A stretch of 64,000 nucleotides of DNA from VBAS01 sp963773465. GTDB lineage: Bacteria; Bacteroidota; Bacteroidia; Chitinophagales; Chitinophagaceae. Under the pieces are notes generated by a model. That model worked only from the letters and a program-made list of their open reading frames with translations. It ran no database searches and had not been told where the DNA came from. Made by a program: the position numbers and the translations under genes. This document shows positions 41,054 through 50,269 of this stretch, one piece after another. The stretch's first letter is position 1; each line of letters starts with the position of its first letter. Location of the stretch: assembly GCA_963773465.1 (NCBI GenBank), contig CAVZBF010000002.1, positions 1,364,001 to 1,428,000 on the forward strand, in the 5' to 3' direction.

Positions 41054-41407
41054 CTACTTTATTTTTTCAAATTGAATCATTGCTGGTAAGGCAGGTCGTT
41101 GGAAGAAATTGTTTATTGTAAATTTTTTCGAGCCATTAAAATTAAAGTAATATGGATTGAACCCACCGGAAGAGCCAAAATTTTTTAACAAGATACTATC
41201 TGTCTTTACCTGGTAGTGGTAACCAATGTGAGATTGCGGAGATCTTAAATATACACTCTGATGACTGCTCGAATACAAAGGATTAAACTCGAGTGTATCC
41301 AATCGCAACGTTTTTTCAACCCATATTCCCTCGAAAGAACCTTCCGCATTTTCTTTTCTGCAAGAAATGATCAGAACAGGAAATAAAAAAAAGACGATCC
41401 TTTTCAT
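41054..41407 (-). CDS. Small lipoprotein of unknown function
   Basis: The 117-residue protein starts MKRIVFFLFPVLIISCRKEN; the lipobox Cys is residue 16. The mature part (GSFEGIWVEKTLRLDTLEF, VYLRSPQSHIGYHYQVKTDS, FTINNFFQRP) looks like a compact beta-barrel lipocalin-like domain, but no family is recognised. Its stop abuts that of the convergent GNAT gene with no gap. Confidence 0.6.
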   Translation of the reverse strand: MKRIVFFLFPVLIISCRKENAEGSFEGIWVEKTLRLDTLEFNPLYSSSHQSVYLRSPQSHIGYHYQVKTDSILLKNFGSSGGFNPYYFNFNGSKKFTINNFFQRPALPAMIQFEKIK

Positions 41408-41445
41408 ACTACTTTAAAGTTATAGATTTTCACAGATTCTGCTCA

Positions 41446-41478
41446 ATAAAAAAAATCCTCCCGGCACTTCGGGAGGAT
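41446..41478 (-). terminator. Terminator of the M43 protease gene
   Basis: ATCCTCCCG (41455-41463) pairs perfectly with CGGGAGGAT (41470-41478) around a six-base loop. On the minus strand it is followed by a run of eight T. It lies 18 bp after the stop of the metalloprotease. Confidence 0.88.
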
Positions 41479-41495
41479 GTCTCTAATTGTTACTC

Positions 41496-42764
41496 TCAGT
41501 GCTGAACTATAAATTTTCTTGTTTGCTTACTTACACCTTGTCCCAATTCCAGGAAATAAATTCCGTTGGCGAGTTTACTTACATCTATTTGATTCAATGA
41601 TTTACCTGAAATAAATAATTGCTGCCTCATCATTAAAGCTCCTGATTGGTTATAAATATTTATTTCTGCTTTCCCTTCTGCCGGGTTATTCGCTGATAAG
41701 TTAAGCTGCCCCGATGTTATTGTAGGATATAACAAAATACTATTGAATCTTTCTCTTGCAGTAATAGAACTATTATTTGATGTGATGGTGATATCATTAT
41801 TGCCTTGCCGTGTATTGCTGCATGCAGAGCTGGTGATGCTGATCAATTGCGGGTCAGTATCGATAAAAAAACTTGCTCTCGCCGCCTGCCCGTCACTAAA
41901 AAAATACATGCACCTGTCATCAGTATAATCCATATAGTTCATCCACATTTCCAATGGAGTACCTGCGCATGTACTTAAATGGCCTTCTTCGGGACATCCG
42001 AAATTAGGGTCATTATGTAAAGGAGTATCGTCAACCAGGTCATTACCACAACGGGCATCGCCCCAGATATGTGCAAGCCCAAACGCATGACCAACTTCAT
42101 GTGTTGTTGTACGGCCAAGATTATAATCGGCAAATAAATTATACTGTGCTCCCCTTCCAAATGCATTGGTATGACAAACCACTCCAAACTTTTCCGGCGT
42201 GATCCCCGGATAATAAGCAAATCCCAATAGCTTATTACCAAGATCACACACCCATATATTTAAAATATGCATTGGATCTATTGCATCACTGCCGCCTTTC
42301 TTGGTAAATTTCATATTGTCATTAAACCCAAATGACTTATGACCGGTTTGTTTATGTATAACCTGCGTAAGACAGAATTTTATATCCAGGTCTCCCTTTC
42401 ACCCTTTGTAACCGGCGTCATAATTATTATAGTCGTTGTTGGTAGCAGTAAAGTCTTCATTCAAAACATCTATCTGCGATTGCACCTGCGCATCGGAAAC
42501 ATTTTGATCCGCGGAATTATACAGCACATGAACTGCAACAGGAATTGTAATTGATGCCGGCCCTCCTCTTTTATCACTGCGTGAATAGTTTCCTTTATTC
42601 TTTAAAAGATCATCTACTTTTTTTGCATAAACCGGATCGATCGCCATTTGTTGTCTGATCATCTCATGTGATCCGCAACGGTTTGAACCGATAGCTATCG
42701 GTTGCTGGCTATTGGCAGTACAAAAGAAAAATATCGCCATTAGCAGGAGTACAATTTTTCTCAT
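41496..42764 (-). CDS. Secreted M43 (pappalysin/ulilysin-like) metalloprotease with type A T9SS domain (frameshifted)
   Basis: Joined frames give about 420 residues. Signal peptide MRKIVLLLMAIFFFCTANSQ, then a propeptide-like region (SNRCGSHEMIRQQMAIDPVY). The zinc site is HEVGHAFGLAH (HExxHxxGxxH) and the Met-turn is MNYMDYTDDRCMYFF, typical of pappalysin-like M43 enzymes. The C-terminal 80 residues (SILLYPTITSGQLNLSANNP, INIYNQSGALMMRQQL, LANGIYFLELGQG, KFIVQH) are a type A T9SS sorting domain. The protein is expected at the cell surface or outside, cleaving proteins. The frame breaks lie near 42315-42400, probably two. Confidence 0.9.
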
Positions 42765-42835
42765 AACCTTAGTTTTAATGTTTCTACAAATTAGTCTAAT
42801 CCGCAATAGCAGCAAATAGTAAAACTGCTAATGAA

Positions 42836-42871
42836 TAAAAAAAGCCGCGCTACCTGTGGTGGCCCGGCTTG
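42836..42871 (-). terminator. Terminator of fabD
   Basis: AAGCCGCGCTACC pairs imperfectly with GGTGGCCCGGCTT around TGT. On the minus strand the hairpin is followed by a run of seven T and ATTCAT. It lies just after the corrected fabD stop at 42893. Confidence 0.78.
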
Positions 42872-42892
42872 TTATTTAAAGGTAGAGTTTTT

Positions 42893-43784
42893 TTAACTCA
42901 CAGCATTTACTTCCATTGTTTTTTCAATTTTTAATATCAATCCCTGCAATACTTTTCCCGGCCCAACTTCAGTAAATTTGGAAGCACCATCGGCAGATCA
43001 TTGATTGAACACTTTGTGTCCAGCGAACGGCACTTGTAAGCTGATCGATCAGGTTTTGCTTTATTTCATCTTTATCCATCACTGCTTTTGCAGCTACATT
43101 TTGATACACAGCGCAAGTAGGATTATGAAATTTGGTTGCTTCAATAGCTGCTTTCAATTCTTCTTTGGCCGGCTCCATCAATGGAGAATGAAAAGCGCCG
43201 CCAACAGGAAGTACCAATGCTCTTTTTGCACCGGCCGCTTTCATTCTTTCACAGGCAATATCAATTCCTTTAATAGAACCACTTATTACCAATTGCCCGG
43301 GACAATTATAATTGGCAGCCACCACCACTTCACCTGTTTCTTTTTGCACTTCCGCACAGATCGCTTCTACTTTTTCATCAGCCAGGCCTAATACAGCTGC
43401 CATCGTGGAAGGATTCAGTTCACAGGCTTTCTGCATAGCACTTGCACGAATGGCTACAAGTTGCAAAGCATCTTCAAAACTCAATGTGCCATTTGCAACC
43501 AGTGCAGAAAACTCACCCAAAGAATGACCCGCCACCATATCCGGTGATGCGCTTTCAATAGTTCTGTAAGCGACAATGGAATGAAGAAAAACGGCGGGTT
43601 GTGTTACATTGGTTTGTTTCAGATCCTCGTCAGTACCATTAAACATGATATCTGAAATACGGAAACCAAGTATTTCATTGGCCTGTTCAAATAATTTTTT
43701 TGCAAAGACACTGTTGTCGTAATGCTCTTTTCCCATGCCCGTAAACTGCGAGCCCTGGCCCGGAAATACAAATGCATGTTTCAT
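42893..43784 (-). CDS. fabD: Malonyl-CoA:ACP transacylase FabD (3' frameshift)
   Basis: FabD moves malonyl from CoA to ACP for fatty-acid elongation. Starting MKHAFVFPGQGSQFTGMG, it shows the nucleophile motif GHSLGEFSAL (Ser near 90), QLVAIRASAMQKAC with the substrate Arg, and the catalytic His in GGAFHSPLMEPA. The frame ends wrongly at 42969 (SMICRWCFQIY). A shift near 43000 restores DGASKFTEVGPGKVLQGLIL and KIEKTMEVNAVS with a stop at 42893-42895, the expected end. Length is about 296 residues. folE follows upstream on the same strand. A terminator lies downstream. Confidence 0.94.
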
Positions 43785-43904
43785 GGTTCGATAGTTTACG
43801 CCCGCACAACTTCCGGTCATGAATTATATTGGTGAGTTCCGGAATCAAAAAAGGTTTGATGCTAAATGCAATCAAACCTTTTAATGAATTGCAAATATAC
43901 CGGA

Positions 43905-44501
43905 TTAGCTTAAATCGGCTGAGATAAGTTTAAGGAACTCGCTTCGGGTAGAATTCTTATGAAACTCCCCGTCAAAAGCTGAAGTCGTTGTTGCAGAATT
44001 TTGTTTTTGCACTCCCCGCATCATCATGCATAAATGTTTTGCTTCAATAACAACAGCCACCCCAAGCGGATTCAATGTTTCTTTAATCGCATCTTTTATT
44101 TGTATCGTCAATCTTTCCTGTACCTGCAGCCGGCGTGCAAACACATCCACTACCCTGGCTATTTTACTCAAGCCCGTTATCCATCCGTTTGGAATATATG
44201 CCACATGTGCTTTACCAATAAATGGCAGCATATGATGCTCGCACATGCTATAAATTTCAATATCCTTTACCACGATCATCTCGCTTACTTCTTCATGAAA
44301 TTTTGCAGAATTGATAATTGCTTTTGCATCCGGGTGATAACCCTGTGTAAGATATTGCATGGCTTTTGCTAACCGTTCAGGCGTTTTTTTTAATCCTTCA
44401 CGTTGCGGATCTTCACCAAGCAAGTCAAGTATTTCACTATAATTTTTTACAAGTCCGCTTGTGATCCTGTCTTCGTACTGTTCTGTTTTTTTATATGCCA
44501 T
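43905..44501 (-). CDS. folE: GTP cyclohydrolase I FolE
   Basis: FolE converts GTP to 7,8-dihydroneopterin triphosphate, the entry to folate and 7-deazaguanine synthesis. The 198-residue, intact protein shows the zinc ligands in YSMCEHHMLPF (Cys and His) and KHLCMMMRGVQKQNS (Cys), plus the substrate stretch GLSKIARVVDVFARRLQVQE. It lies directly upstream, on the same strand, of fabD, and downstream of two QueD-family genes, so dihydroneopterin triphosphate is made next to its consumers. Confidence 0.97.
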   Translation of the reverse strand: MAYKKTEQYEDRITSGLVKNYSEILDLLGEDPQREGLKKTPERLAKAMQYLTQGYHPDAKAIINSAKFHEEVSEMIVVKDIEIYSMCEHHMLPFIGKAHVAYIPNGWITGLSKIARVVDVFARRLQVQERLTIQIKDAIKETLNPLGVAVVIEAKHLCMMMRGVQKQNSATTTSAFDGEFHKNSTRSEFLKLISADLS

Positions 44502-44587
44502 AACCAGCTAAAATTACAAATGACAAATTCCAAATTCCAATTGCACTCTGATTTTTTTGAGTGTCCTAAAGTCCCCAACCGGGGATT

Positions 44588-45002
44588 TCAGTCGACCGGG
44601 TATTCCACAAAATTCCTTGGCGTTTCATACAATCTTATTTGCAGATCTTTTTCTTTATCGATATGCGGCCGCAATAATTCATAGATCACAATCGCAATAT
44701 TCTCAGCAGTAGGATTCAGGTTTTTGAATTCCTCGGTATCAAGGTTTAGATTTTTATGATCGAATCGTTCAAGGACTTCTCTTCTATCAGATCACTTAGT
44801 TCTTTCAGATCCATTACATAACCCGTTTTCTCATCCGGCTCTCCCACTATTTTTACTTCAGCTTCATAATTATGACCATGATAATTTGGCAAAGCACATT
44901 TACCAAATACTTCGTATTCTTTTTATCATCCCAATCGGCATTGAATAACCGGTGAGCCGCATTAAAATGTTCTTTTCTGAATATCGCTACTTTTTTTCCC
45001 AT
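44588..45002 (-). CDS. QueD/6-pyruvoyl-tetrahydropterin synthase, copy 1 (frameshifted)
   Basis: No single frame is long. Reading the minus strand with two single-base shifts (near 44915 and 44785) gives a full member of the family: MGKKVAIFRKEHFNAAHRLF, EVFGKCALPNYHGHNYEAEV, PDEKTGYVMDLKELSDLI, DHKNLNLDTEEFKNLNPTAE and RLYETPRNFVEYPVD with a stop at 44588-44590. The zinc His residues (AAH, HGH) and active Cys (CALPNYHGH) are visible. The family makes 6-carboxytetrahydropterin (queuosine) or 6-pyruvoyl-tetrahydropterin; this copy could be either. It is next to folE on the same strand. Confidence 0.82.
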
Positions 45003-45177
45003 CAATTACTTGCGAGGCGAAGCCGAAGCAATCTCCTCTTTCATTTTATGTTAGATTTATTGTTGTGATCCGCCTTAGTCGGAGAACCAATCTCCTCATT
45101 CATTCCAGATTTTTTTGATCCCAGCGCCATTACTACTATTAAACTTCCGTTGCGTCGCACACTTCATCGTTCAGTAA

Positions 45178-45307
45178 CCCGATAGTTATCGGGACACCAT
45201 TCACCTCCCGATAGTTATCGGGACACCATTCACCTCCCGATAGTTATCGGGACACCATTCACCTCCCGATAGTTATCGGGTCTATTCACCTCCCGATAGT
45301 TATCGGG
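45178..45307. repeat. Five copies of a CCCGATAGTTATCGGG hairpin repeat, 29-bp period
   Basis: CCCGATAGTTATCGGG begins at 45178, 45207, 45236, 45265 and 45292 (spacings 29, 29, 29, 27). Each core can fold as a stem of seven pairs, and the spacer between copies is ACACCATTCACCT (in the last two copies it varies). The array lies between the two QueD copies. A single variant (CCCGATAGCAATCGGG) is near 51207. Confidence 0.93.
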
Positions 45308-45314
45308 ACACCAC

Positions 45315-45729
45315 TCACTCCCCACCATAATACTCCACATAGATCTTGGCAGTTTCTACAAGTTTTAAACAATGCAACTGAACCGGCGGCGGAAGATGTG
45401 GTTCCAGCTCTTTCCAAATTGCTGTCACAAGATTTTCTATGGAACACAATTTATCCTTTCATAAAATCAACATCAACATTTAGGTTTTTATGATCGAGTT
45501 TCCCGGTTACTTTTTCATTCACCAATGCTCCAAGCTTTTTCGCATCAAAAATAAAACCAGTATCAGGATCAGGTTGTCCTTTGATCGTAACATATAACTC
45601 AAAATTGTGACCATGCCAGTTTTCGTTAGCGCATTTACCAAAAACTTCATCATTTTTATCCTTACTCCAGTTAGGATTGTAAAGTTTATGCGCAGCGTTG
45701 AAGTGTTCTATCCTTGTTAAGTAAACCAT
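45315..45729 (-). CDS. QueD/6-pyruvoyl-tetrahydropterin synthase, copy 2 (3' frameshift)
   Basis: The frame starting MVYLTRIEHFNAAHKLYNPN runs 92 residues. A shift near 45445 restores KCSIENLVTAIWKELEPHLP, LHCLKLVETAKIYVEYYGGE and a stop at 45315-45317. Zinc ligands HFNAAH and NWHGHNFEL and the Cys in GKCANENWHGH match the family. It is a diverged paralogue of the gene at 44588. Two copies in series suggest one for queuosine and one for another pterin, not proven. The 29-bp hairpin array follows its stop. Confidence 0.85.
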
Positions 45730-45839
45730 GCTTTACTTTTTACTTTCCTCACAGCATCGGGCGGAGGTTTCTTTGGAAAATAATGAGGCGCAAAGGTAAG
45801 GCTTATCAGCTTTAGGAATGATATACGATATTTGCCAAA

Positions 45840-46495
45840 ATGGGAAAAAATATTCTTGTTGCGGCAGCAACTGCTAAAGAGATCGGTCCTTTTATAGAAA
45901 CAATAAAGAAAGACCCGTTCAGTAAGAAGAATATTGATATCCTGATCTCAGGCATAGGACTTACTGCCAGCACTTATCATTTGGCCAAACAACTTGAACT
46001 AAAGAAATATAACCTGGTAATACAAGCAGGTGTCGCAGGTAGTTTTAACCTGCAAATTCCGCCTGGTGAGGTAGTGGCCATAAAACAGGATACCATTGCG
46101 GACCAAAGCGTGGTAGAATTGAAAAAGTTAAAAACACTTTTTGATCTGAAACTTGTACCAAATGATCAGCATCCTTATAAAAATGGCTGGTTGCTTAATC
46201 CAAACGAAGAAATCTTAAGAAAAACAAGGCTGAAGATTGTAAAAGGAATTTCTGTAAATCAAATAAGCTACTTCAAAACAAATGATACAGTTTTACAGGG
46301 ATACATTTAACCCTGTAACCGAATCTATGGAAGGTGCAGCCTTGCATTATGTTTGTTTGATGGAAAAGATCCCTTTTTTGCAAATCAGAAGCATTTCAAA
46401 TTATATTGGTGAAAGGAATAAGAAGAAGTGGGATATGATGGATTCGATTCATTAATTTGAATCAGACATTAATTTCAGTAATTATTAATTATTAA
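45840..46495 (+). CDS. mqnB: Futalosine hydrolase MqnB (3' frameshifts)
   Basis: MqnB cleaves futalosine to dehypoxanthine-futalosine in the futalosine route to menaquinone. The protein is a nucleoside phosphorylase-fold enzyme: MGKNILVAAATAKEIGPFIE, the glycine-rich NLVIQAGVAGSF and PPGEVVAIKQDTIADQSV are visible. The main frame ends early at 46310. A shift restores FNPVTESMEGAALHYVCLME with the catalytic-site ESMEGAA, and a second restores INLNQTLISVIINY with a stop at 46493-46495. The length then fits the family (about 218). mqnD starts 12 bp later, so both are in one operon. Confidence 0.9.
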
Positions 46496-46507
46496 TTTTT
46501 TTTTGAA

Positions 46508-47395
46508 GTGAAACTTACTCTCGGATACAGCCCATGCCCGAATGACACTTTCATCTTCGATGCATTGGTGAATAAGAAAATAGATACTGAAGGATTTGAA
46601 TTTGACGTTGTTCTTGAAGACGTAGAAACATTAAACAATGGTCATTTGAAAGTAAGCTTGATATAACAAAGCTTAGCTTTCCCGCATTCTTTCAAAATCT
46701 TGATAAATATGTTTTACTCAACTCAGGAGCGGCATTAGGTAAAGGAGTTGGACCAATTCTAATAAGCAAGGATCCTGAACCGTCAAACCTCGAACATCAA
46801 ACATCAAACAATCGCATTGCCGGGAGAAAATACCACAGCAAATCTTCTTTTCTCTTTTGCATACCCTGAAGCAAAGAATAAGATTTTTATGCGGTTCGAT
46901 AAAATTGAAGACTTCGTTTTAAATGACTCTCCCCAAGTCTCTCCGCCTGAGGCGGAAGATTTAGAGGGGGCCGGCGCCGCCCTTGGAGTGATCATCCACG
47001 AAAACCGTTTTACCTATCAGCAAAAAGGATTGCATAAAGTAACCGACCTTGGTGAATATTGGGAAGAAAAAATGAATACCCCCATTCCATTGGGTGGCAT
47101 TGCCGTAAAACGATCGATTGATAAAGCAATTAGTTTACAAATTGATAAGTTGATAAAAAAAAGTATTGAGTTTGCTTTTAGCAATTATCCATCGATCACC
47201 GGTTATGTAAAGCAACATTCGCAGGAAATGGGCGAAGATGTAATGCGGCAGCATATCGACCTTTATGTAAACGATTTTTCGATCGATCTTGGAAATGATG
47301 GTAAAAATGCTATTTCGCTTTTATATGAAATTCACGATCGATCCCAGTCATCCCGGAATTCAGAACGATCAGAAAGCAAATCACTCTTTTTGTAA
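46508..47395 (+). CDS. mqnD: 1,4-dihydroxy-6-naphthoate synthase MqnD with repeat insertions (frameshifted)
   Basis: MqnD turns cyclic dehypoxanthine-futalosine into 1,4-dihydroxy-6-naphthoate. From GTG at 46508: KLTLGYSPCPNDTFIFDALV, WSFESKLDITKLSFPAFFQN (corrected at about 46636), NSGAALGKGVGPILIS, then LPGENTTANLLFSFAYPEA after a second shift near 46806, GVIIHENRFTYQQKGLHKVT, and MNTPIPLGGIAVKR. The family residues for the substrate pocket are present. Two segments look inserted: PEPSNLEHQTSNNR, and DSPQVSPPEAEDLEGAGAA, whose DNA has TCCGCCTGAGGCGGA hairpin. An alternative frame past about 47335 (IPVIPEFRTIRKQ...) may be the true C-terminus, extending to about 47445. Confidence 0.9.
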
Positions 47396-47450
47396 AACTC
47401 ATATTCATGAAACAAAAGATACCGTTACCTTGCAAGCCTAATTGATCGCC

Positions 47451-48716
47451 ATGAGAAAACTTTTAGTAAGCACACTATTTATAATTATTTCAATTATCAC
47501 ATGCTGGTCGCAAAATGCCTATCCTGAGCGGCTAAAAGTTTTTATTGATTGCCATACCGGTTGCGACATGACCTTTATCAGGTCAGAGATCAATATCGTA
47601 GATTTTTTATTGGACCGGCAAGCAGCAGATGTTCATGTATTAATAACTGACCAGGACACCGGTGGCGGTGGCGATGAATATCAATTGATCTTTTTCGGTC
47701 AAAACCAATTCAAGAACATGACCGATACCATAAAATTCATCAATGAGCCCAATGCCACTGATTTTGAAGAAAGAGCCCTGCTTCTGAAATATATCAAGCT
47801 GGGACTTGCACCTTATATAGCCCATACAAAAATGGGTAAGGAAATGGAGATCAAAATGAAAACGGATAAACCAAACGACTCGACCAAAAGCTCCGCATCG
47901 TTAACAAAAGATCCATGGAACTATTGGGTTTTTCGCGTCGAATCTTATGGTAGCATTAGTGCAGATGAAGTGTATAAAGAATCAAGCTTTAATGGAAATC
48001 TATCCGCCAGCAGGATAACGGAAGAACTTAAGGTTGTGTTCGAGCTGAATGGCGGTAAGAACAAAACAAAAATTGAATATGATGATGGCAATGGCAATCT
48101 TGAAAAATTCACGTACAGGAATAATAACTATGAGCTGAGTCATTATCTTATTGCAAGTATTAACCAGCATTGGTCATGGGGCTATGAAGCAACAGCCTCG
48201 CGAAATACATTTTCAAATAATAAGTTCAGGGGTTTATTCCGTACAGGAGTTGAATACAACATTTTCCCTTATAAGCTCGTGAATACAAAAAAATTCACCA
48301 TCGCGTATGTAGCAGATGTGCGGCACAATACCTATATCGATACAACCTTGTTCGACAAAACAAAAGAAACCTTATTCGGCCACTCACTTGAAGCCAAGCT
48401 TTCAATAAACCAAAAATGGGGAACGATCTCTTTTGGCACAGAATATCATAATTATTTTCATGACTGGAAGTATCTGTTCCTGGAGGCTTATACAGAATTA
48501 GAGATCAGGATCACTGGCGGGCTTTCAATCTCGATGTTTTCTGCTGCAGAGCTTATAAGAGATCAGTTATACCTGCCAAAAGAAGGAGCAACACCGCAGG
48601 AAGTACTTACAAGAAGAAGGCAACTTGCATCGGGTTACCGCTTCTTTAATCATTTTGGTATAAGCTATCGTTTCGGATCGAAGCTCAATAATTTTGTAAA
48701 CCCGAGATTTGATTGA
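47451..48716 (+). CDS. Secreted protein, N-terminal YfiR-like domain unclear, C-terminal outer-membrane barrel-like
   Basis: From MRKLLVSTLFIIISIITCWS (signal peptide) the protein has about 421 residues. The N-terminal part (ERLKVFIDCHTGCDMTFIRS, ADVHVLITDQDTGGGGDEY) has two conserved Cys and looks periplasmic. The C-terminal part alternates amphipathic strands and turns (HYLIASINQHWSWGYEATAS, TIAYVADVRHNTYIDTTLFD) and ends IGISYRFGSKLN-like (FGISYRFGSKLN), typical of outer-membrane beta-barrels. The combination is known in Bacteroidota hypothetical proteins; its function is not. Confidence 0.65.
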   Translation: MRKLLVSTLFIIISIITCWSQNAYPERLKVFIDCHTGCDMTFIRSEINIVDFLLDRQAADVHVLITDQDTGGGGDEYQLIFFGQNQFKNMTDTIKFINEPNATDFEERALLLKYIKLGLAPYIAHTKMGKEMEIKMKTDKPNDSTKSSASLTKDPWNYWVFRVESYGSISADEVYKESSFNGNLSASRITEELKVVFELNGGKNKTKIEYDDGNGNLEKFTYRNNNYELSHYLIASINQHWSWGYEATASRNTFSNNKFRGLFRTGVEYNIFPYKLVNTKKFTIAYVADVRHNTYIDTTLFDKTKETLFGHSLEAKLSINQKWGTISFGTEYHNYFHDWKYLFLEAYTELEIRITGGLSISMFSAAELIRDQLYLPKEGATPQEVLTRRRQLASGYRFFNHFGISYRFGSKLNNFVNPRFD

Positions 48717-48751
48717 TCTGTTTTTTAGCCTTGTACCAGTTTAAAATAAAA

Positions 48752-48840
48752 CTAAAACCACAGAGATACAGGAACACTATGGTACACGGTAATAATCTCC
48801 GTGTCTCCCTGTGAACTAAGTGTCTCCGTGGTTAAAAAAC
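48752..48840. repeat. Inverted repeat between convergent genes (ACCACAGAGATACAGG family)
   Basis: AAACCACAGAGATACAGG on the left faces CTCCCTGTGAACT and CTCCGTGGTT on the right, with CTCCGTGTCTCC repeated. It lies between the convergent genes ending at 48716 and 48857 and may end both transcripts. It belongs to the same short-word class as the other intergenic repeats. Confidence 0.65.
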
Positions 48841-48856
48841 GACTTGAAGACACTAA

Positions 48857-50161
48857 CTATTTTTTCAACGCGTTGCCATAAACTTCCAGGCATCTTTTTC
48901 TCGCCATTTCATGATCAACAATTGGCCGCGGATAAATAAACTCTTCGAATTCAGGAACCCATTTGCGAATGTATTTAAGTTCAGGATCGAATTTTTTTGT
49001 TTGCAAATAGGGATTGAATATCCTGAAATAAGGCGCGGCATCGCAACCTGAACCGGCGGCCCATTGCCAGCCTCCGTTATTTGAGGCAAGTTCAAAATCC
49101 AATAATTTTTTTGCAAAATAAGCTTCACCCCATCGCCAGTCGATCAATAAATGTTTCGTAAGAAAAGAAGCAACGATCATACGAACACGATTATGCATAA
49201 ATCCTGTTGCATTTAATTCCCGCATGCCGGCATCTACAATTGGATAACCGGTTTCGCCTTTACACCAGGCATCAAATTCTTTTTCATTATTTCTCCATTT
49301 TATATTGTCATATGCAGGCTTAAAGGAATTAGTAACCACATGTGGAAAATGCCATAGTATCATTTGATAAAAATCCCGCCAGGTCAATTCATTTAAAAAA
49401 GTTTCATTTAACTCAATGGCTTTTTTTGCTAACTCGCGAATGCTGATAGTTCCAAACCTGAGGTGCACACTTAGCCTGGAGCCACCTTCCGCAGCCGGGT
49501 AATCTCTTTGCTCTTTATAATGTTTTATTTTATCAGCATTTAATGCTTTGCCTGGAAAAAGTTGGCCCGTTGGTTTAAAACCCATTTGCTCCAGCGATGG
49601 AATTTCTTTAGCTGATTGATTAAAAAAATTTGAAAAATATTTTTTTACCGGGTAAGAAGAAAGATAACGATCATTTAGCGTTGCTTTCCACTTTTTTGAA
49701 TAAGGCGTAAATACTGTATACGGCTTGCCATCATCCTTTATCACCTCATCTTTTTCGAAAATTACATGGTCCTTATATGTGTGAAATGAGATATTGTTCG
49801 CCTTTAGCATTTTCGAAATATCGGCATCCCGTTTTTTTGCGTAAGGTTCATAGTCATGATTGGTATAAACATTTGCAATAGCATATTCATTTAGCAATTG
49901 TTTCCATATTTCATCAGGGAAACCATACCTGGCATCCAGTGCGGAGCCAATCTTTGCGAGTTGGGCCTGCAGGTGCGACAATGATCGATGTATGAATTCT
50001 ACTCTCCTGTCAGTCGGGTCTTCTAATTCATCGAGAATATTACGATCGAAAATAAAGACCGGCACCACGGGCAGGCCTTCTTTCAATGCATGATACAAAC
50101 CTGCATTATCTTCCAGCCGCAGGTCACGGCGAAACCAAAAAATAGTAACGGGTGATCTCAC
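48857..50161 (-). CDS. Deoxyribodipyrimidine photolyase (cryptochrome/photolyase family)
   Basis: Photolyases split UV-induced pyrimidine dimers with light, using FADH. The 434-residue protein begins at GTG (MRSPVTIFWFRRDLRLEDNA). The N-terminal antenna domain contains VVPVFIFDRNIL and DARYGFPDEIW. The FAD domain contains LTWRDFYQMILWHFPHV, GYPIVDAGMRELNATGFMHN, RVRMIVASFL, DWRWGEAYFAKKLLDFEL and NNGGWQWAAGSGCDAAPYFR. This is a class I-type CPD photolyase; the possibility of a repair-less cryptochrome cannot be excluded by eye. It lies in series with the PabC-like gene on the minus strand, 108 bp away. Confidence 0.94.
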   Translation of the reverse strand: MRSPVTIFWFRRDLRLEDNAGLYHALKEGLPVVPVFIFDRNILDELEDPTDRRVEFIHRSLSHLQAQLAKIGSALDARYGFPDEIWKQLLNEYAIANVYTNHDYEPYAKKRDADISKMLKANNISFHTYKDHVIFEKDEVIKDDGKPYTVFTPYSKKWKATLNDRYLSSYPVKKYFSNFFNQSAKEIPSLEQMGFKPTGQLFPGKALNADKIKHYKEQRDYPAAEGGSRLSVHLRFGTISIRELAKKAIELNETFLNELTWRDFYQMILWHFPHVVTNSFKPAYDNIKWRNNEKEFDAWCKGETGYPIVDAGMRELNATGFMHNRVRMIVASFLTKHLLIDWRWGEAYFAKKLLDFELASNNGGWQWAAGSGCDAAPYFRIFNPYLQTKKFDPELKYIRKWVPEFEEFIYPRPIVDHEMARKRCLEVYGNALKK

Positions 50162-50269
50162 TTATTCTATAAACAATATTAAATGTAAATTGTTCGGTTT
50201 AGTTCGGATAATGTTTCAGCTTGAGATTTATATTAACCTCCCTGTGGTTAAAAAAAACAAATTGAGACG

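Noticed and set aside
45178..45307. CRISPR array
   Set aside because: The repeats have regular spacing, but the spacers are the same short sequence, not unique, and no cas gene is near.
46441..46460. tRNA-like TGGATTCGATTC
   Set aside because: It is coding sequence of mqnB (C-terminal part); no cloverleaf can be formed around it. No other tRNA was found.
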